Shown here: in pieces, positions 38,226 through 46,843 of the stretch
Layout: every line of letters starts with the position of its first letter
Position numbering within the stretch: position 1 is the first letter of the stretch
NCBI GenBank assembly: GCA_012841565.1
Contig: DUUM01000119.1
Coordinates: 1-64,000, forward strand
Length of the DNA stretch: 64,000 nt
Origin: Candidatus Epulonipiscium sp.
GTDB taxonomy: Bacteria; Bacillota_A; Clostridia; Lachnospirales; Cellulosilyticaceae
Direction: 5' to 3'
Notes under the pieces: model-generated
The model's database searches: none
Seen by the model: the letters and a program-made list of their open reading frames with translations, nothing else
What the model was told of the DNA's origin: nothing
Position numbers and translations under genes: made by a program

Positions 38226-39317
38226 ATTAAAACTACAGATAAAAATAATAAATTTAAATTAAGTTTAGGGGTTTGGTCTTCCGTTTTTGCAATAGTTGTA
38301 GGGTTGCTTTTTGGATTTTTGGTTTTATTAATGAGTAACCCCTCTCAGGCATTTGGGGGATTTATGGCTATTTTGACAGCAGGTCTTACCAATGGACCCA
38401 AGGGAATTGGCCAAGTCCTTTATTTTGCAACCCCAATTATGTTAACAGGATTATCAGTTGGATTTGCATTTAAAACAGGTCTGTTTAATATTGGTGCATC
38501 AGGGCAATTTATTATGGGTGCATTTGCGGGGATTTATGTAGCTGTAGCCGTTAAACCCATGGGTTCTGGCCATTGGATCATCGCGTTGCTTGCTTCATTT
38601 GTTGCAGGGGCTTTATGGGCTTTGATTCCGGGATTATTGAAAGCTTATTACAATGTACATGAAGTAATTTCGTCTATTATGATGAATTATATAGGCATGT
38701 ACCTGGTCAATTACTTAGTTGGAAACAGTTCGGTGTTATTTGATCAAAAAAGAAATCAATCCCTTCCAGTGCCAGAGTCATCACAAATACCCAAATTCGG
38801 ACTAGATAAGATTTTTGCGGGCTCTAGTATTAATAGTGGTATTATAATCGCTATTATAGCCGTCCTTATCATGCATATTATATTGAATAAAACAACGTTT
38901 GGATATGAACTCAAAGCTGTTGGATTTAACAGAGATGCTAGTAAATATGCAGGCATCAATGAAAAGAAAAGTATTATATATTCCATGCTGATTGCTGGTG
39001 CATTAGCTGGTTTAGCAGGTGGATTACTGTATCTTGCTGGATCAGGTAAACATATTGAAATTGTTGATGTTATTGCGGCAGAAGGATTTACCGGAATCTC
39101 TGTTGCTCTACTGGGGTTATCCAACCCAATAGGCATCCTCTTTTCCGCCCTATTTATTGCCTATATTATGCAAGGTGGATTTTACTTACAACTTTACAAT
39201 TTCTCACCTCAAGTAATTGAGATTATAATAGCTGTTATTATATATTTCAGTGCATTTTCACTCATTATTCAATCATTTATTTCTCGAATCAGTAAGAAGA
39301 AAGGGGACGATGAATAA
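38226..39317 (+). CDS. Nucleoside ABC transporter permease 1 (NupB/YufP-like), apparent ATT start
   Basis: This is a membrane permease (about 363 residues if started here) with the family stretch GLSVGFAFKTGLFNIGASGQ and later VALLGLSNPIGIL. No ATG, GTG or TTG occurs in frame before TTG 38304, which lies inside the first membrane helix and has no ribosome-binding site. A well-placed GGGAGGA (38213-38219) instead precedes two ATT codons at 38223 and 38226, giving an N-terminus (KTTDKNNKFKLSLGVWSSVF) like that of relatives. So initiation at ATT, or a mutated ATG with coupling to the ATPase gene, is proposed. It overlaps the next permease gene by one base (TAATG). Confidence 0.75.
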   Translation: MKTTDKNNKFKLSLGVWSSVFAIVVGLLFGFLVLLMSNPSQAFGGFMAILTAGLTNGPKGIGQVLYFATPIMLTGLSVGFAFKTGLFNIGASGQFIMGAFAGIYVAVAVKPMGSGHWIIALLASFVAGALWALIPGLLKAYYNVHEVISSIMMNYIGMYLVNYLVGNSSVLFDQKRNQSLPVPESSQIPKFGLDKIFAGSSINSGIIIAIIAVLIMHIILNKTTFGYELKAVGFNRDASKYAGINEKKSIIYSMLIAGALAGLAGGLLYLAGSGKHIEIVDVIAAEGFTGISVALLGLSNPIGILFSALFIAYIMQGGFYLQLYNFSPQVIEIIIAVIIYFSAFSLIIQSFISRISKKKGDDE

Positions 39318-40276
39318 TGGATACAATTTATTTTATTTTCCAGCAAACAATGATTTTTACAATACCCTTACTCATCGTAGCACTAGGTGGAATGTTCTCA
39401 GAGCGAAGTGGCGTGGTAAATATAGCCCTTGAAGGTATTATGACCATGGGTGCTTTTTGTAGTATTTTATTAATTAATTTTCTACAAGGTAGTATGAGTG
39501 GACAACCATTATTACTATTAGCAGTCCTCGTTGCAGCCTTATCAGGTATGTTATTTTCTTTATTACATGCCTACGCATCGATTAATATGAAAGCAGACCA
39601 AGTTATTAGTGGTACTGCCCTAAATATGTTTGCACCAGCATTTGCGATATTTGTGGCAAGATTAATTACACCCAATAAAACCCAGCAAGTGCAATTTGAT
39701 AATACATTTTTTATTAGAAAAGTTCCAATGCTTGGGGATATACCAGTAATCGGGCCTTTACTATTTCAAAATGCATATATCACAACCTACTTAGGTATAT
39801 TGATATTGATTGTTTCTACAATTGTTATTTATAAAACAAAATTTGGTTTAAGGCTACGGGCTTGTGGAGAACATCCTCATGCAGCCGACTCAGTAGGAAT
39901 CAATGTTTATAAAATAAGATATGCAGGTGTCATGATATCAGGTGCTTTGGGGGGGATTGGTGGATTGGTATTTGTCATCCCAACATCAACTAACTTTAAT
40001 GCTACTGTAGCAGGTTACGGATTCCTAGCATTGGCCGTATTGATATTCGGTCAATGGCATCCCATAAAAATTCTTTATTCAGCATTCTTTTTTGGTTTAA
40101 TGAAGACTATTGCGGCTTCATACTCAGGCATTCCCATACTTAAGACGTTGGGAATACCAAATAGTTTTTATAAGATGATACCGTATATTGCAACACTAGT
40201 TGTGTTGGCATTTACATCAAGTAAATCCCAGTCTCCAAGGGCAGCAGGTACGCCTTATGATAAAGGTGCAAGATAA
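39317..40276 (+). CDS. Nucleoside ABC transporter permease 2 (NupC/YufQ-like)
   Basis: This is a 319-residue permease with about eight to ten helices. The family start IPLLIVALGGMFSERSGVVN (residues 16-35) and NIALEGIMTMGAF are clear, as are RACGEHPHAADSVGINV and GALGGIGG. It is the last gene of the nucleoside-transport operon, translationally coupled to permease 1 by the TAATG overlap, and is followed by a terminator. Confidence 0.9.
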   Translation: MDTIYFIFQQTMIFTIPLLIVALGGMFSERSGVVNIALEGIMTMGAFCSILLINFLQGSMSGQPLLLLAVLVAALSGMLFSLLHAYASINMKADQVISGTALNMFAPAFAIFVARLITPNKTQQVQFDNTFFIRKVPMLGDIPVIGPLLFQNAYITTYLGILILIVSTIVIYKTKFGLRLRACGEHPHAADSVGINVYKIRYAGVMISGALGGIGGLVFVIPTSTNFNATVAGYGFLALAVLIFGQWHPIKILYSAFFFGLMKTIAASYSGIPILKTLGIPNSFYKMIPYIATLVVLAFTSSKSQSPRAAGTPYDKGAR

Positions 40277-40282
40277 TAAATG

Positions 40283-40325
40283 AAAAGAATCGTCATTGAC
40301 ATACTTTGTTAATGACGATTCTTTT
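40283..40325 (+). terminator. Terminator of the nucleoside transporter operon
   Basis: A perfect 15-bp stem (AAAAGAATCGTCATT and complement) has a 13-base loop and T's in the descending arm. Confidence 0.85.
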
Positions 40326-40366
40326 GTTTGTCTAATACTTTTACATGTTTAATAATTTCTAAATTG

Positions 40367-40395
40367 TTGATTTTTGTTCTATATCTTGCTATCAT
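40367..40395 (+). promoter_or_regulatory. Promoter of aspartate dehydrogenase-like gene
   Basis: TTGATT at 40367-40372 and TATCAT at 40390-40395 are 17 bases apart, about 35 bases before the start codon. Confidence 0.55.
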
Positions 40396-40429
40396 AGAGA
40401 TATCAAAATAAGATAGGAGCATTAAAAAT

Positions 40430-41215
40430 ATGAAAAAAGTAAAATTAGCACTAATGGGATCAGGATATTTAAATGAGATTGTGGCCAATGCCTTAAAAGA
40501 TAATCGTTTGCCAGAATATGAACTGGTTGGTGTATTAGGGAGAAATCCTGAGAAAACAGAGGCTTTTGCTAAGCGTCATAACTGCAAGGCTTGCACAAGT
40601 ATTGAAGATTTAATGGCTCTAAAGCCAGATATCACAGCAGAGGCAGCTTCCCCTCAGGCTATTATAGATTATACAGAGACAGTCCTAAAAAGTGGCTCTG
40701 ACTTAGTGGTACTCTCCATTGGAGCCTTTGCAGATACAGAGTTATACAATAAGGTAAAGGAAACTGCCAGAGAGAATAATCAAAAAATATATATTGCTAG
40801 TGGCGCAGTAGGAGGTTTTGATGTTCTTCGTACAGCAGCCCTCATGAGCCCTATTAAAGCAACCATGACATCTATGAAAACACCGGGGTCACTGTATCAC
40901 AGTCCCCTATATAAAGACGGTTTAATGGATATTAAGGAACCAGAGAGAGTCTTTAGTGGCAATACAAAACAGGCCATTGAGATGTTACCATTTCACTTTA
41001 ACGTTGCAGTTGCAATAGCTCTTGCTAGTGCTGGCCCTGAGCAAACAAACTTCAATATAGATGCAGTTCCTGGTTTTAGCGGAGATCAATATAAAATTGA
41101 AATTCAAGGAGAAGAAGTGGCAACTGACCTTAATATTTATTCTAAAACTTGCAATATTGCTGGATGGAGCGTTGTTGCAGTCCTCCAAAATATTGTATCA
41201 CCAATTGTTTTTTAA
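40430..41215 (+). CDS. L-aspartate dehydrogenase-like protein (NadX family)
   Basis: This is a 261-residue NAD(P)-binding protein. The N-terminal Rossmann region (LALMGSGYLNEIV at 6-18) is somewhat altered from the usual GxGxxG. EAASPQAI near 71 and SGAVGGFDVLRTA (about 125-137) match the aspartate dehydrogenase (DUF108) family, as does the C-terminal FNVAVAIALASAGPEQT. Relatives convert aspartate to iminoaspartate for NAD synthesis or aspartate breakdown. There are no NAD-biosynthesis genes beside it. It is monocistronic as far as can be seen. Confidence 0.78.
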   Translation: MKKVKLALMGSGYLNEIVANALKDNRLPEYELVGVLGRNPEKTEAFAKRHNCKACTSIEDLMALKPDITAEAASPQAIIDYTETVLKSGSDLVVLSIGAFADTELYNKVKETARENNQKIYIASGAVGGFDVLRTAALMSPIKATMTSMKTPGSLYHSPLYKDGLMDIKEPERVFSGNTKQAIEMLPFHFNVAVAIALASAGPEQTNFNIDAVPGFSGDQYKIEIQGEEVATDLNIYSKTCNIAGWSVVAVLQNIVSPIVF

Positions 41216-41343
41216 ATTTATCGACAAATATTTTGGATAGAGGCAGACTTTTGTAGAGAAGTCTGTTATTATAGCTATGAGACAAGCAGAAATATTCAAA
41301 ATAGGTCTTGTCAATAAAAAATATAGATAGGAGAGAGATATCA

Positions 41344-42003
41344 ATGGAAAAAGGTAAATTTGGAATAAGCGTTAGTATAATTGCAGTGATTGCTTTTATT
41401 TTTGCCATACTGCAACAGCCCCAATCTGTATTACTTGTTGTAGGATTTGCGCTGCTAGCAGAAAAGAATGAATGGCTTAATAAACAGGTTATGCAGTCGC
41501 TTCTACTTACAATTACATATTATGTGGCGTCCTTAGTTGTAGGGTTTATATTTGGAGGGATATCCCGAGGTTTTGCTACTGTAGATTTTTACACATTGAG
41601 CAACCTAGCGGGTGGTATTAATTCATTTATAGGAGGGGTTTTACAAATTGCATTAATCATATTTTCAGTTATTGCAATTCTTAATGTGATGAGAGGGAAG
41701 GATGCAGGAGTACCTTACTTTTCAAAGCTTATGGATAGTGAATTTGAATCAAATCTATCAGGTAGACCACAACCTATCAAACCACAATCTGTTAAGCCTC
41801 AACAGGTTAAGCCAATTTATGTGTCATCAGTTGAACCAGAACCGGTTACACCTAAGCAATCTGAAATAGTAACGCCACCAGTAGCACCACTAGCGCCTAA
41901 ATTGGAATCAAAGCCAGTCTTAGAAACTAAGGTCTGTGGTTCTTGTTCTTCTCCTTTAGATGATGATGCCAGTTTTTGTGTTGAATGTGGTGAACAAGTT
42001 TAG
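41344..42003 (+). CDS. Membrane protein with C-terminal zinc ribbon
   Basis: This is a 219-residue protein. Three to four membrane segments occupy about residues 8-115, followed by a Pro/Val/Lys-rich linker (KPQSVKPQQVKPIYV) and a C-terminal zinc ribbon with CGSC and CVEC. The start at ATG 41344 follows GGAGAG. The next gene, 35 bases on, encodes the reverse arrangement (zinc ribbon first, then helices), so the two are probably a pair. Function unknown. Confidence 0.7.
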   Translation: MEKGKFGISVSIIAVIAFIFAILQQPQSVLLVVGFALLAEKNEWLNKQVMQSLLLTITYYVASLVVGFIFGGISRGFATVDFYTLSNLAGGINSFIGGVLQIALIIFSVIAILNVMRGKDAGVPYFSKLMDSEFESNLSGRPQPIKPQSVKPQQVKPIYVSSVEPEPVTPKQSEIVTPPVAPLAPKLESKPVLETKVCGSCSSPLDDDASFCVECGEQV

Positions 42004-42037
42004 CATAGAAAATATGAAAACGAAAGGAGACAGAAAT

Positions 42038-42466
42038 ATGTTTTGTGCAAAATGTGGTAAAAGTCTTCCAGAAGGAATAAAATTTTGTGGTGGGTGTGGC
42101 GAAAAAGTAGTGCCAAAGACTCCGTCAGCATCTCAAGTGGTTGATTCAATAGCGCCATCTTCCAGTCACCAAAGTTACACGTCACAACAACGGTCTTACA
42201 GGGATCCTAAACAAGTAACAGAGAATTTAAGTGTTGGAGATTACATAGGAATGATGTTATTAATGACTATTCCCTTCCTTAATATGATTTTCTTATTTAT
42301 CTGGGCTTTTAGTAACGCCACCAATATAAATAAAAAGAATTTTGCTAGAGCTTACCTACTTATAGGGGTTATTGTTGCAGCATTATTCTTTGTTATAATG
42401 ATATTAATTGGCATTACTGGCGGCGGAGCGCTTATGCGCAGTCTAAATAATAGTATGTATTATTAG
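42038..42466 (+). CDS. Zinc-ribbon membrane protein
   Basis: This is a 142-residue protein starting with a zinc ribbon (FCAKCGKSLPEGIKFCGGCG). A Ser/Gln-rich linker follows, then two membrane helices (about residues 70-92 and 105-130, GVIVAALFFVIMILIGI). AAAGGAGA precedes ATG 42038; an earlier in-frame start would overlap the upstream gene without a ribosome-binding site. It is paired with the upstream zinc-ribbon protein. Function unknown. Confidence 0.75.
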   Translation: MFCAKCGKSLPEGIKFCGGCGEKVVPKTPSASQVVDSIAPSSSHQSYTSQQRSYRDPKQVTENLSVGDYIGMMLLMTIPFLNMIFLFIWAFSNATNINKKNFARAYLLIGVIVAALFFVIMILIGITGGGALMRSLNNSMYY

Positions 42467-42470
42467 GCAA

Positions 42471-42509
42471 TAAAATCCCCTACCTAAAAAAGGTAGGGGA
42501 TTTTATTTA
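42471..42509 (+). terminator. Terminator after zinc-ribbon gene pair
   Basis: A perfect 15-bp stem (TAAAATCCCCTACCT and complement) ends in TTTTATTT. Confidence 0.85.
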
Positions 42510-42582
42510 GTTTACAAGCAACAACTTATATGTTATTATAAAGTTGTTGCTTTTTGAGAGAGAATAAGTAAGGGGGAAATAA

Positions 42583-43437
42583 GTGTACGATACAATCATT
42601 AAAAAGGGTCATTCACAGATTCAGCATGGACCACAGAATGATAGAATATACTTGATGGATTTAGCAAAAGAAGACATGCCGGAGATACTAGGTACTTTAG
42701 ATCAAATGGCAGCTACATACGGCTATACAAAAATATTTGCTAAGGTTCCAAAAGGATTTTCTAAATCATTCGTAGAAAACGGATATGCTACAGAAGCAGT
42801 CGTTCCAGATTTTTTTAATGGCACTGAGGACTGTCTATTTATGGGGAAGTATAGGGATAAGCAAAGAGAAAAACAAGTCGATCATAAATTAAATAATGAG
42901 GTTATAGAGAGAGCTCTTTTAAAGAGACCTATAAAGTCACTAGAACTTAAAGTTGATAACTATCAATTACCGAATCATTTTTCTCTTAGAAAAGCAAAGC
43001 CAAGTGACGCAGATGAAATGTCTAAGCTGTATGCTAAAGTATTTGATTCTTATCCTTTTCCAGTTTTCGAATCCAAATATATTCGTGAGACAATGGATAA
43101 CCATGTTGTTTATTTTACAATATGTAAAGGCTATGAAATCGTTGCGCTCTCCTCTTGTGAGATGTATATGAAAGATGCAAGTGTAGAAATGACTGATTTT
43201 GCAGTTTTTCCAGCGTATAGAGGATACAATTTTTCTTATTTACTACTTCGTGAAATGGAAAAGGAAATGAAGAAACAGGGGATTAAGACGGCTTACACAA
43301 TAGCACGTTCGTGCTCTTATGGTATGAATAATACTTTTGCTAAATGTGGATACGATTTTTCAGGTATCCTTGTAAAGAATACTCAAATTGGCGGAAAAAT
43401 TGAAGATATGAACGTTTGGTATAAGTCTTTAAAGTAG
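42583..43437 (+). CDS. ablB: Beta-lysine N-acetyltransferase
   Basis: This is a 284-residue GNAT acetyltransferase that acetylates the epsilon-amino group of beta-lysine to make the osmolyte N-epsilon-acetyl-beta-lysine. The C-terminal GNAT core is at about residues 130-270 (DFAVFPAYRGYNFSYLLLRE is the acetyl-CoA-binding loop region). The N-terminal half (HSQIQHGPQNDRIYLMDL) is characteristic of AblB. The GTG start follows AAGGGGGA. The lysine 2,3-aminomutase gene lies 50 bases downstream, which supports the assignment. Confidence 0.87.
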   Translation: MYDTIIKKGHSQIQHGPQNDRIYLMDLAKEDMPEILGTLDQMAATYGYTKIFAKVPKGFSKSFVENGYATEAVVPDFFNGTEDCLFMGKYRDKQREKQVDHKLNNEVIERALLKRPIKSLELKVDNYQLPNHFSLRKAKPSDADEMSKLYAKVFDSYPFPVFESKYIRETMDNHVVYFTICKGYEIVALSSCEMYMKDASVEMTDFAVFPAYRGYNFSYLLLREMEKEMKKQGIKTAYTIARSCSYGMNNTFAKCGYDFSGILVKNTQIGGKIEDMNVWYKSLK

Positions 43438-43487
43438 AGATTATGAGTTAGGTAACTGTTAACAAGAAATTAAAAAAGGGGTTTTTT

Positions 43488-44816
43488 ATGAGTAAGGTAT
43501 TAATATCAAAACGAGTAAAACTAGGTATTACAGGTATTTCAGTACGAAATAATTCGAAGAAAAAAGAATGGGCTTCAAATAAAGAACATTTTTTTGGGGA
43601 TGTTAGTCAGGAAGATTGGGATAGCTGGAAATGGCAAATCAGAAATAGGATAGAAACGGTAGAAGACTTAAAAGAACATATCCAACTGACTAGGGAAGAA
43701 GAAATTGGCATAAAGAAGTGTCTTAATAGCTTAAGAATGGCTATTACACCATATTATTTTTCGCTTATGGATCCAGAGGATCCAGATGATCCTATTAGAA
43801 AGCAGGCAATACCAACTTCACAGGAGTTAGAGAACTCAGATTCTGATTGCGAGGATCCACTCAATGAAGAAGCAGATTCACCAGTCCCAGGGCTTACCCA
43901 TAGATACCCAGATAGGGTCCTTCTTTTAGTGACAGATAAATGCGCTATGTACTGTAGACATTGTACGAGAAGAAGGTTTGCAGGTAACAATGATAAATCC
44001 TTGCCAATGGGTCAGATCGACAAAGCGATTGACTATATAGCCAAAACTCCAGAGATAAGAGACGTTCTTATCTCTGGGGGTGATGCGCTGATGATATCAG
44101 ATACAAAACTTGAACAAATCATAAAAAAACTAAGAGGGATACCTCACGTTGAAATTATAAGAATAGGTAGTCGGGTGCCGGTTGTTATGCCTCAAAGAAT
44201 AACACCAGCACTGGTAGATATGCTTAAAAAGCACCACCCAATCTGGTTAAACACCCATTTTAATCATCCCAATGAGGTAACACCAGAGTCTAAAAAAGCA
44301 TGTGAGATGCTTGCAAATGCAGGAATTCCACTTGGCAATCAGACCGTGCTTTTAAGAGGTGTTAATGACTGCCTATATGTGATGAAAAAATTAATGCACG
44401 AACTTGTCATGATGAGGGTTAGGCCATACTATATCTATCAGTGTGATTTATCCATGGGAATAACGCATTTTAGAACAAAGGTTTCAAAAGGCATTGAAAT
44501 TGTAGAGGGACTTCGTGGTCATACATCAGGATTTGCAGTACCAACCTTTGTAATAGATGCGCCTGGTGGCGGAGGGAAAATCCCTATTATGCCTAACTAT
44601 GTAATTTCTCAGTCTGAAAACAAAGTTATTCTTAGAAACTTTGAAGGCGTTATAACAACCTATAGTGAATCGGAGAATTATGTTTCTCATTGTAACTGCA
44701 AAGTATGTTCAGGCAAAAGCAAAGAAAAAATGGTAGGGATCTCAAGGTTAATCTATAACGAAAAGATATCACTAGAGCCCTCAGGTCTTAGAAGAAATAA
44801 AAGAAATGGCAATTAA
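43488..44816 (+). CDS. ablA: L-lysine 2,3-aminomutase
   Basis: This 442-residue radical-SAM, PLP-dependent enzyme converts L-alpha-lysine to L-beta-lysine. The radical-SAM cluster motif is CAMYCRHC (about residues 146-153). The PLP lysine lies in DAPGGGGKIP. SPVPGLTHRYPDRVLLL just before the cluster motif and LNTHFNHPNE are family-specific. The length and C-terminus are normal. With AblB it makes a compatible solute, suggesting salt adaptation; lysine fermentation is an alternative but the other genes for it are absent here. Confidence 0.92.
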   Translation: MSKVLISKRVKLGITGISVRNNSKKKEWASNKEHFFGDVSQEDWDSWKWQIRNRIETVEDLKEHIQLTREEEIGIKKCLNSLRMAITPYYFSLMDPEDPDDPIRKQAIPTSQELENSDSDCEDPLNEEADSPVPGLTHRYPDRVLLLVTDKCAMYCRHCTRRRFAGNNDKSLPMGQIDKAIDYIAKTPEIRDVLISGGDALMISDTKLEQIIKKLRGIPHVEIIRIGSRVPVVMPQRITPALVDMLKKHHPIWLNTHFNHPNEVTPESKKACEMLANAGIPLGNQTVLLRGVNDCLYVMKKLMHELVMMRVRPYYIYQCDLSMGITHFRTKVSKGIEIVEGLRGHTSGFAVPTFVIDAPGGGGKIPIMPNYVISQSENKVILRNFEGVITTYSESENYVSHCNCKVCSGKSKEKMVGISRLIYNEKISLEPSGLRRNKRNGN

Positions 44817-44819
44817 AAC

Positions 44820-44988
44820 GAAATAATATGCGTTGCTTTAGCCAGTACAGTGGTTATGTGGTGTCCCTAAAAAGCTAGTATATTTCATATGATTAGGTTA
44901 TAATTAATAGGTAAAAACAAACATAAAAGAAGTAATATTTAGGTTTGTTTAATAAAATTATGTGCATTAATTGCACTAGGAGGACAAA
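44820..44988 (+). promoter_or_regulatory. Upstream region of transaldolase gene
   Basis: A TATAAT lies at 44899-44904 without a clear -35. Downstream, AAACAAAC and GTTTGTTT (about 44916-44950) and GTGCA/TGCAC flanking TTAAT near 44962-44976 could form leader structures. These are weak observations. Confidence 0.3.
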
Positions 44989-45642
44989 ATGAAATTTTTT
45001 ATAGACACTGCAAATGTAGAAGACATCAAGAAAGCTAGCGATATGGGAGTAATCTGTGGGGTTACTACAAACCCATCACTTATTGCAAAAGAAGGTAGAG
45101 ATTTTGTAGAAGTTATTAAAGAAATAACATCTATTGTAGACGGGCCAATCAGTGGTGAAGTAAAAGCTACAACAACAATGGCAGATGATATGATTAAAGA
45201 AGGCCGTGAAATTGCTAAGATTCATAAGAATATGATTGTAAAAATTCCTATGACTATAGAAGGCTTAAAGGCAGTAAAAGCACTAGCAGCCGAGGGAATT
45301 AAGACAAATGTTACATTAATATTTTCTGCAAACCAGGCATTACTTGCAGCAAGAGCAGGCGCTACTTATGTATCTCCGTTCCTTGGCAGGTTAGATGATA
45401 TTAGCTACCCGGGAATAGAACTCATTAGGACAATTTCAGATATATTTGATATATATGGGATAGAAACAGAGATTATTGCAGCATCTGTTCGTAGCCCTAT
45501 TCATGTTACAGATTGTGCTCTTGCAGGTGCAGACATTGCAACGGTTCCTTACTCTGTAATCGAGCAAATGACAAAGCATCCTTTAACAGATCAGGGAATC
45601 GAAAAGTTTAAAAGTGATTATGAGTCTGTATTTGGAAAATAA
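44989..45642 (+). CDS. Transaldolase, TalC/fructose-6-phosphate aldolase type
   Basis: This is a 217-residue small transaldolase. The start [20 protein letters not shown] and [16 protein letters not shown] are family hallmarks, with the Schiff-base lysine in NMIVKIPMT (about residue 86). [10 protein letters not shown] is also conserved. It acts in the non-oxidative pentose phosphate pathway and would complement the pentose-related genes elsewhere in the window. AGGAGG precedes the ATG. A 32-codon in-frame stretch follows its stop directly. Confidence 0.92.
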   Translation: MKFFIDTANVEDIKKASDMGVICGVTTNPSLIAKEGRDFVEVIKEITSIVDGPISGEVKATTTMADDMIKEGREIAKIHKNMIVKIPMTIEGLKAVKALAAEGIKTNVTLIFSANQALLAARAGATYVSPFLGRLDDISYPGIELIRTISDIFDIYGIETEIIAASVRSPIHVTDCALAGADIATVPYSVIEQMTKHPLTDQGIEKFKSDYESVFGK

Positions 45643-45741
45643 ACAAGTAAAAGTTTAATTGAACGGTTAGAACAGGCATCAGATCAATTAAATGCCTATT
45701 ATAAAAAAGAAGATGCTAAAAAAGGTGAATTAAACTATTAA
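45643..45741 (+). other. Orphan in-frame coding-like tail after transaldolase
   Basis: Immediately after the TAA of the transaldolase, in the same frame, 32 sense codons (SLIERLEQASDQLNAYYKKE and following residues to ELNY) run to a second TAA just before the terminator. It reads like an amphipathic protein C-terminus, has no start codon of its own and is not part of the transaldolase family. It is probably the tail of a lost gene. Confidence 0.4.
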
Positions 45742-45743
45742 AT

Positions 45744-45771
45744 AAAAAAGTGGCCTTAGGTCACTTTTTTT
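45744..45771 (+). terminator. Terminator after transaldolase
   Basis: The hairpin AAAAAAGTGGCC / GGTCACTTTTTT has loop TTA and a following T-run. Confidence 0.85.
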
Positions 45772-45782
45772 GATTTTATACA

Positions 45783-45820
45783 TTGACAGGCGAGGTACTA
45801 TATATTATTATATATATAAG
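45783..45820 (+). promoter_or_regulatory. Promoter and possible operator of PadR operon
   Basis: TTGACA at 45783-45788 and TATTAT at 45806-45811 are 17 bases apart. The -10 lies inside an AT-rich near-palindrome (about 45799-45818), a plausible autoregulatory PadR site. The operator role is inferred. Confidence 0.5.
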
Positions 45821-45831
45821 GAGGTGGTAGT

Positions 45832-46152
45832 GTGCTTGTGATTTCTGATGTCATTCGTGGTTATACAGACACTATAATATTAGCGCAACTTAAAAAAGGT
45901 GACAGCTATGGATACGAAATCAATAAAACCATACAATCTATCACTAGCAATGAATTTGAACTAAAAGAAGCGACCCTGTACACAGCTTTTAGAAGACTGG
46001 AAGATGCGGGCTACATTATATCCTACTGGGGAGACGAGACCATAGGCGCAAGAAGGCGTTATTATACCATTACAGATGAGGGTGTAAAACTATATGAAGA
46101 AAATGTCCAGGACTGGGCTAGATTTAAAGTGATGATTGATGATTTATTATAA
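45832..46152 (+). CDS. PadR-family transcriptional regulator
   Basis: This is a 106-residue winged-helix repressor of the short PadR subfamily (GDSYGYEINKTIQ, then ATLYTAFRRLEDAGYI, and RRRYYTITDEG for the wing). The GTG start follows AAGGAGG. Such regulators are usually followed, as here, by a DUF1700-type and a DUF4097-type membrane protein and control that operon. The inducing signal is unknown, often cell-envelope stress. Confidence 0.9.
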   Translation: MLVISDVIRGYTDTIILAQLKKGDSYGYEINKTIQSITSNEFELKEATLYTAFRRLEDAGYIISYWGDETIGARRRYYTITDEGVKLYEENVQDWARFKVMIDDLL

Positions 46153-46165
46153 TAAGGGGGTTTAT

Positions 46166-46843
46166 ATGATGAATAGCAAAATTAAAAATTATGTAGAGGT
46201 TTTATTTTCGGATATCCCTCGTAGTAAAAAAGCAAACGAATTAAAGGAAGAGATTTTATCTAATATGTCTGAGCGTTTTGAAGACTATATTAAGACAGGG
46301 AAAACAGAAAATCAAGCATACAGTTTGGTTATTAGTAGTTTAGGAGATATAGATGAAATGCTTGCTGAAGTAATGCCTAGCGATGAATTTTTAAAAAGTG
46401 CTAACTATTATCGCAAGCGTAATGCAAAAAATACTGCTATCAGTGTAGCAATGTATATCATAGGAGCCGTTTTCTTAATAGGTTTTGGTGGAATTGGGCA
46501 GCTTTTAGGCAATGAGGAGTTATATGGAATAATAGGTCTGCTGATATTGTTGGTTATTTCTGCTATTGCAACAGGAATTATCATATACAGTAATATGTCA
46601 ATGCCCCTAGAATATAAAGACTATAATGAGAAAATCACTAAAGAGTTTACTGCTATTGATAATAAACATAGTAGACTCTTAAAAAATATACTATCTATAT
46701 ACTGGCTTATCATGACATTTATCTACCTTGCTATAAGTTTTCTAACAGGGCAGTGGGGAATTACCTGGATCATTTGGATTTTAGCAGCAGTATTTGAATC
46801 TATCATTAAGACAATTTTTGAAATGAGGTATGGCAATGAGTAG
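46166..46843 (+). CDS. DUF1700-like membrane protein
   Basis: This is a 225-residue protein. Residues 1-75 form a soluble helical domain (NELKEEILSNMSERFEDYI is typical of the permease-prefix/DUF1700 N-terminus). Four membrane helices follow to residue 220. ATG 46166 follows AAGGGGG; the frame open upstream overlaps padR. It is the middle gene of the PadR-DUF1700-DUF4097 operon and overlaps the next gene by 14 bases. Confidence 0.78.
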   Translation: MMNSKIKNYVEVLFSDIPRSKKANELKEEILSNMSERFEDYIKTGKTENQAYSLVISSLGDIDEMLAEVMPSDEFLKSANYYRKRNAKNTAISVAMYIIGAVFLIGFGGIGQLLGNEELYGIIGLLILLVISAIATGIIIYSNMSMPLEYKDYNEKITKEFTAIDNKHSRLLKNILSIYWLIMTFIYLAISFLTGQWGITWIIWILAAVFESIIKTIFEMRYGNE

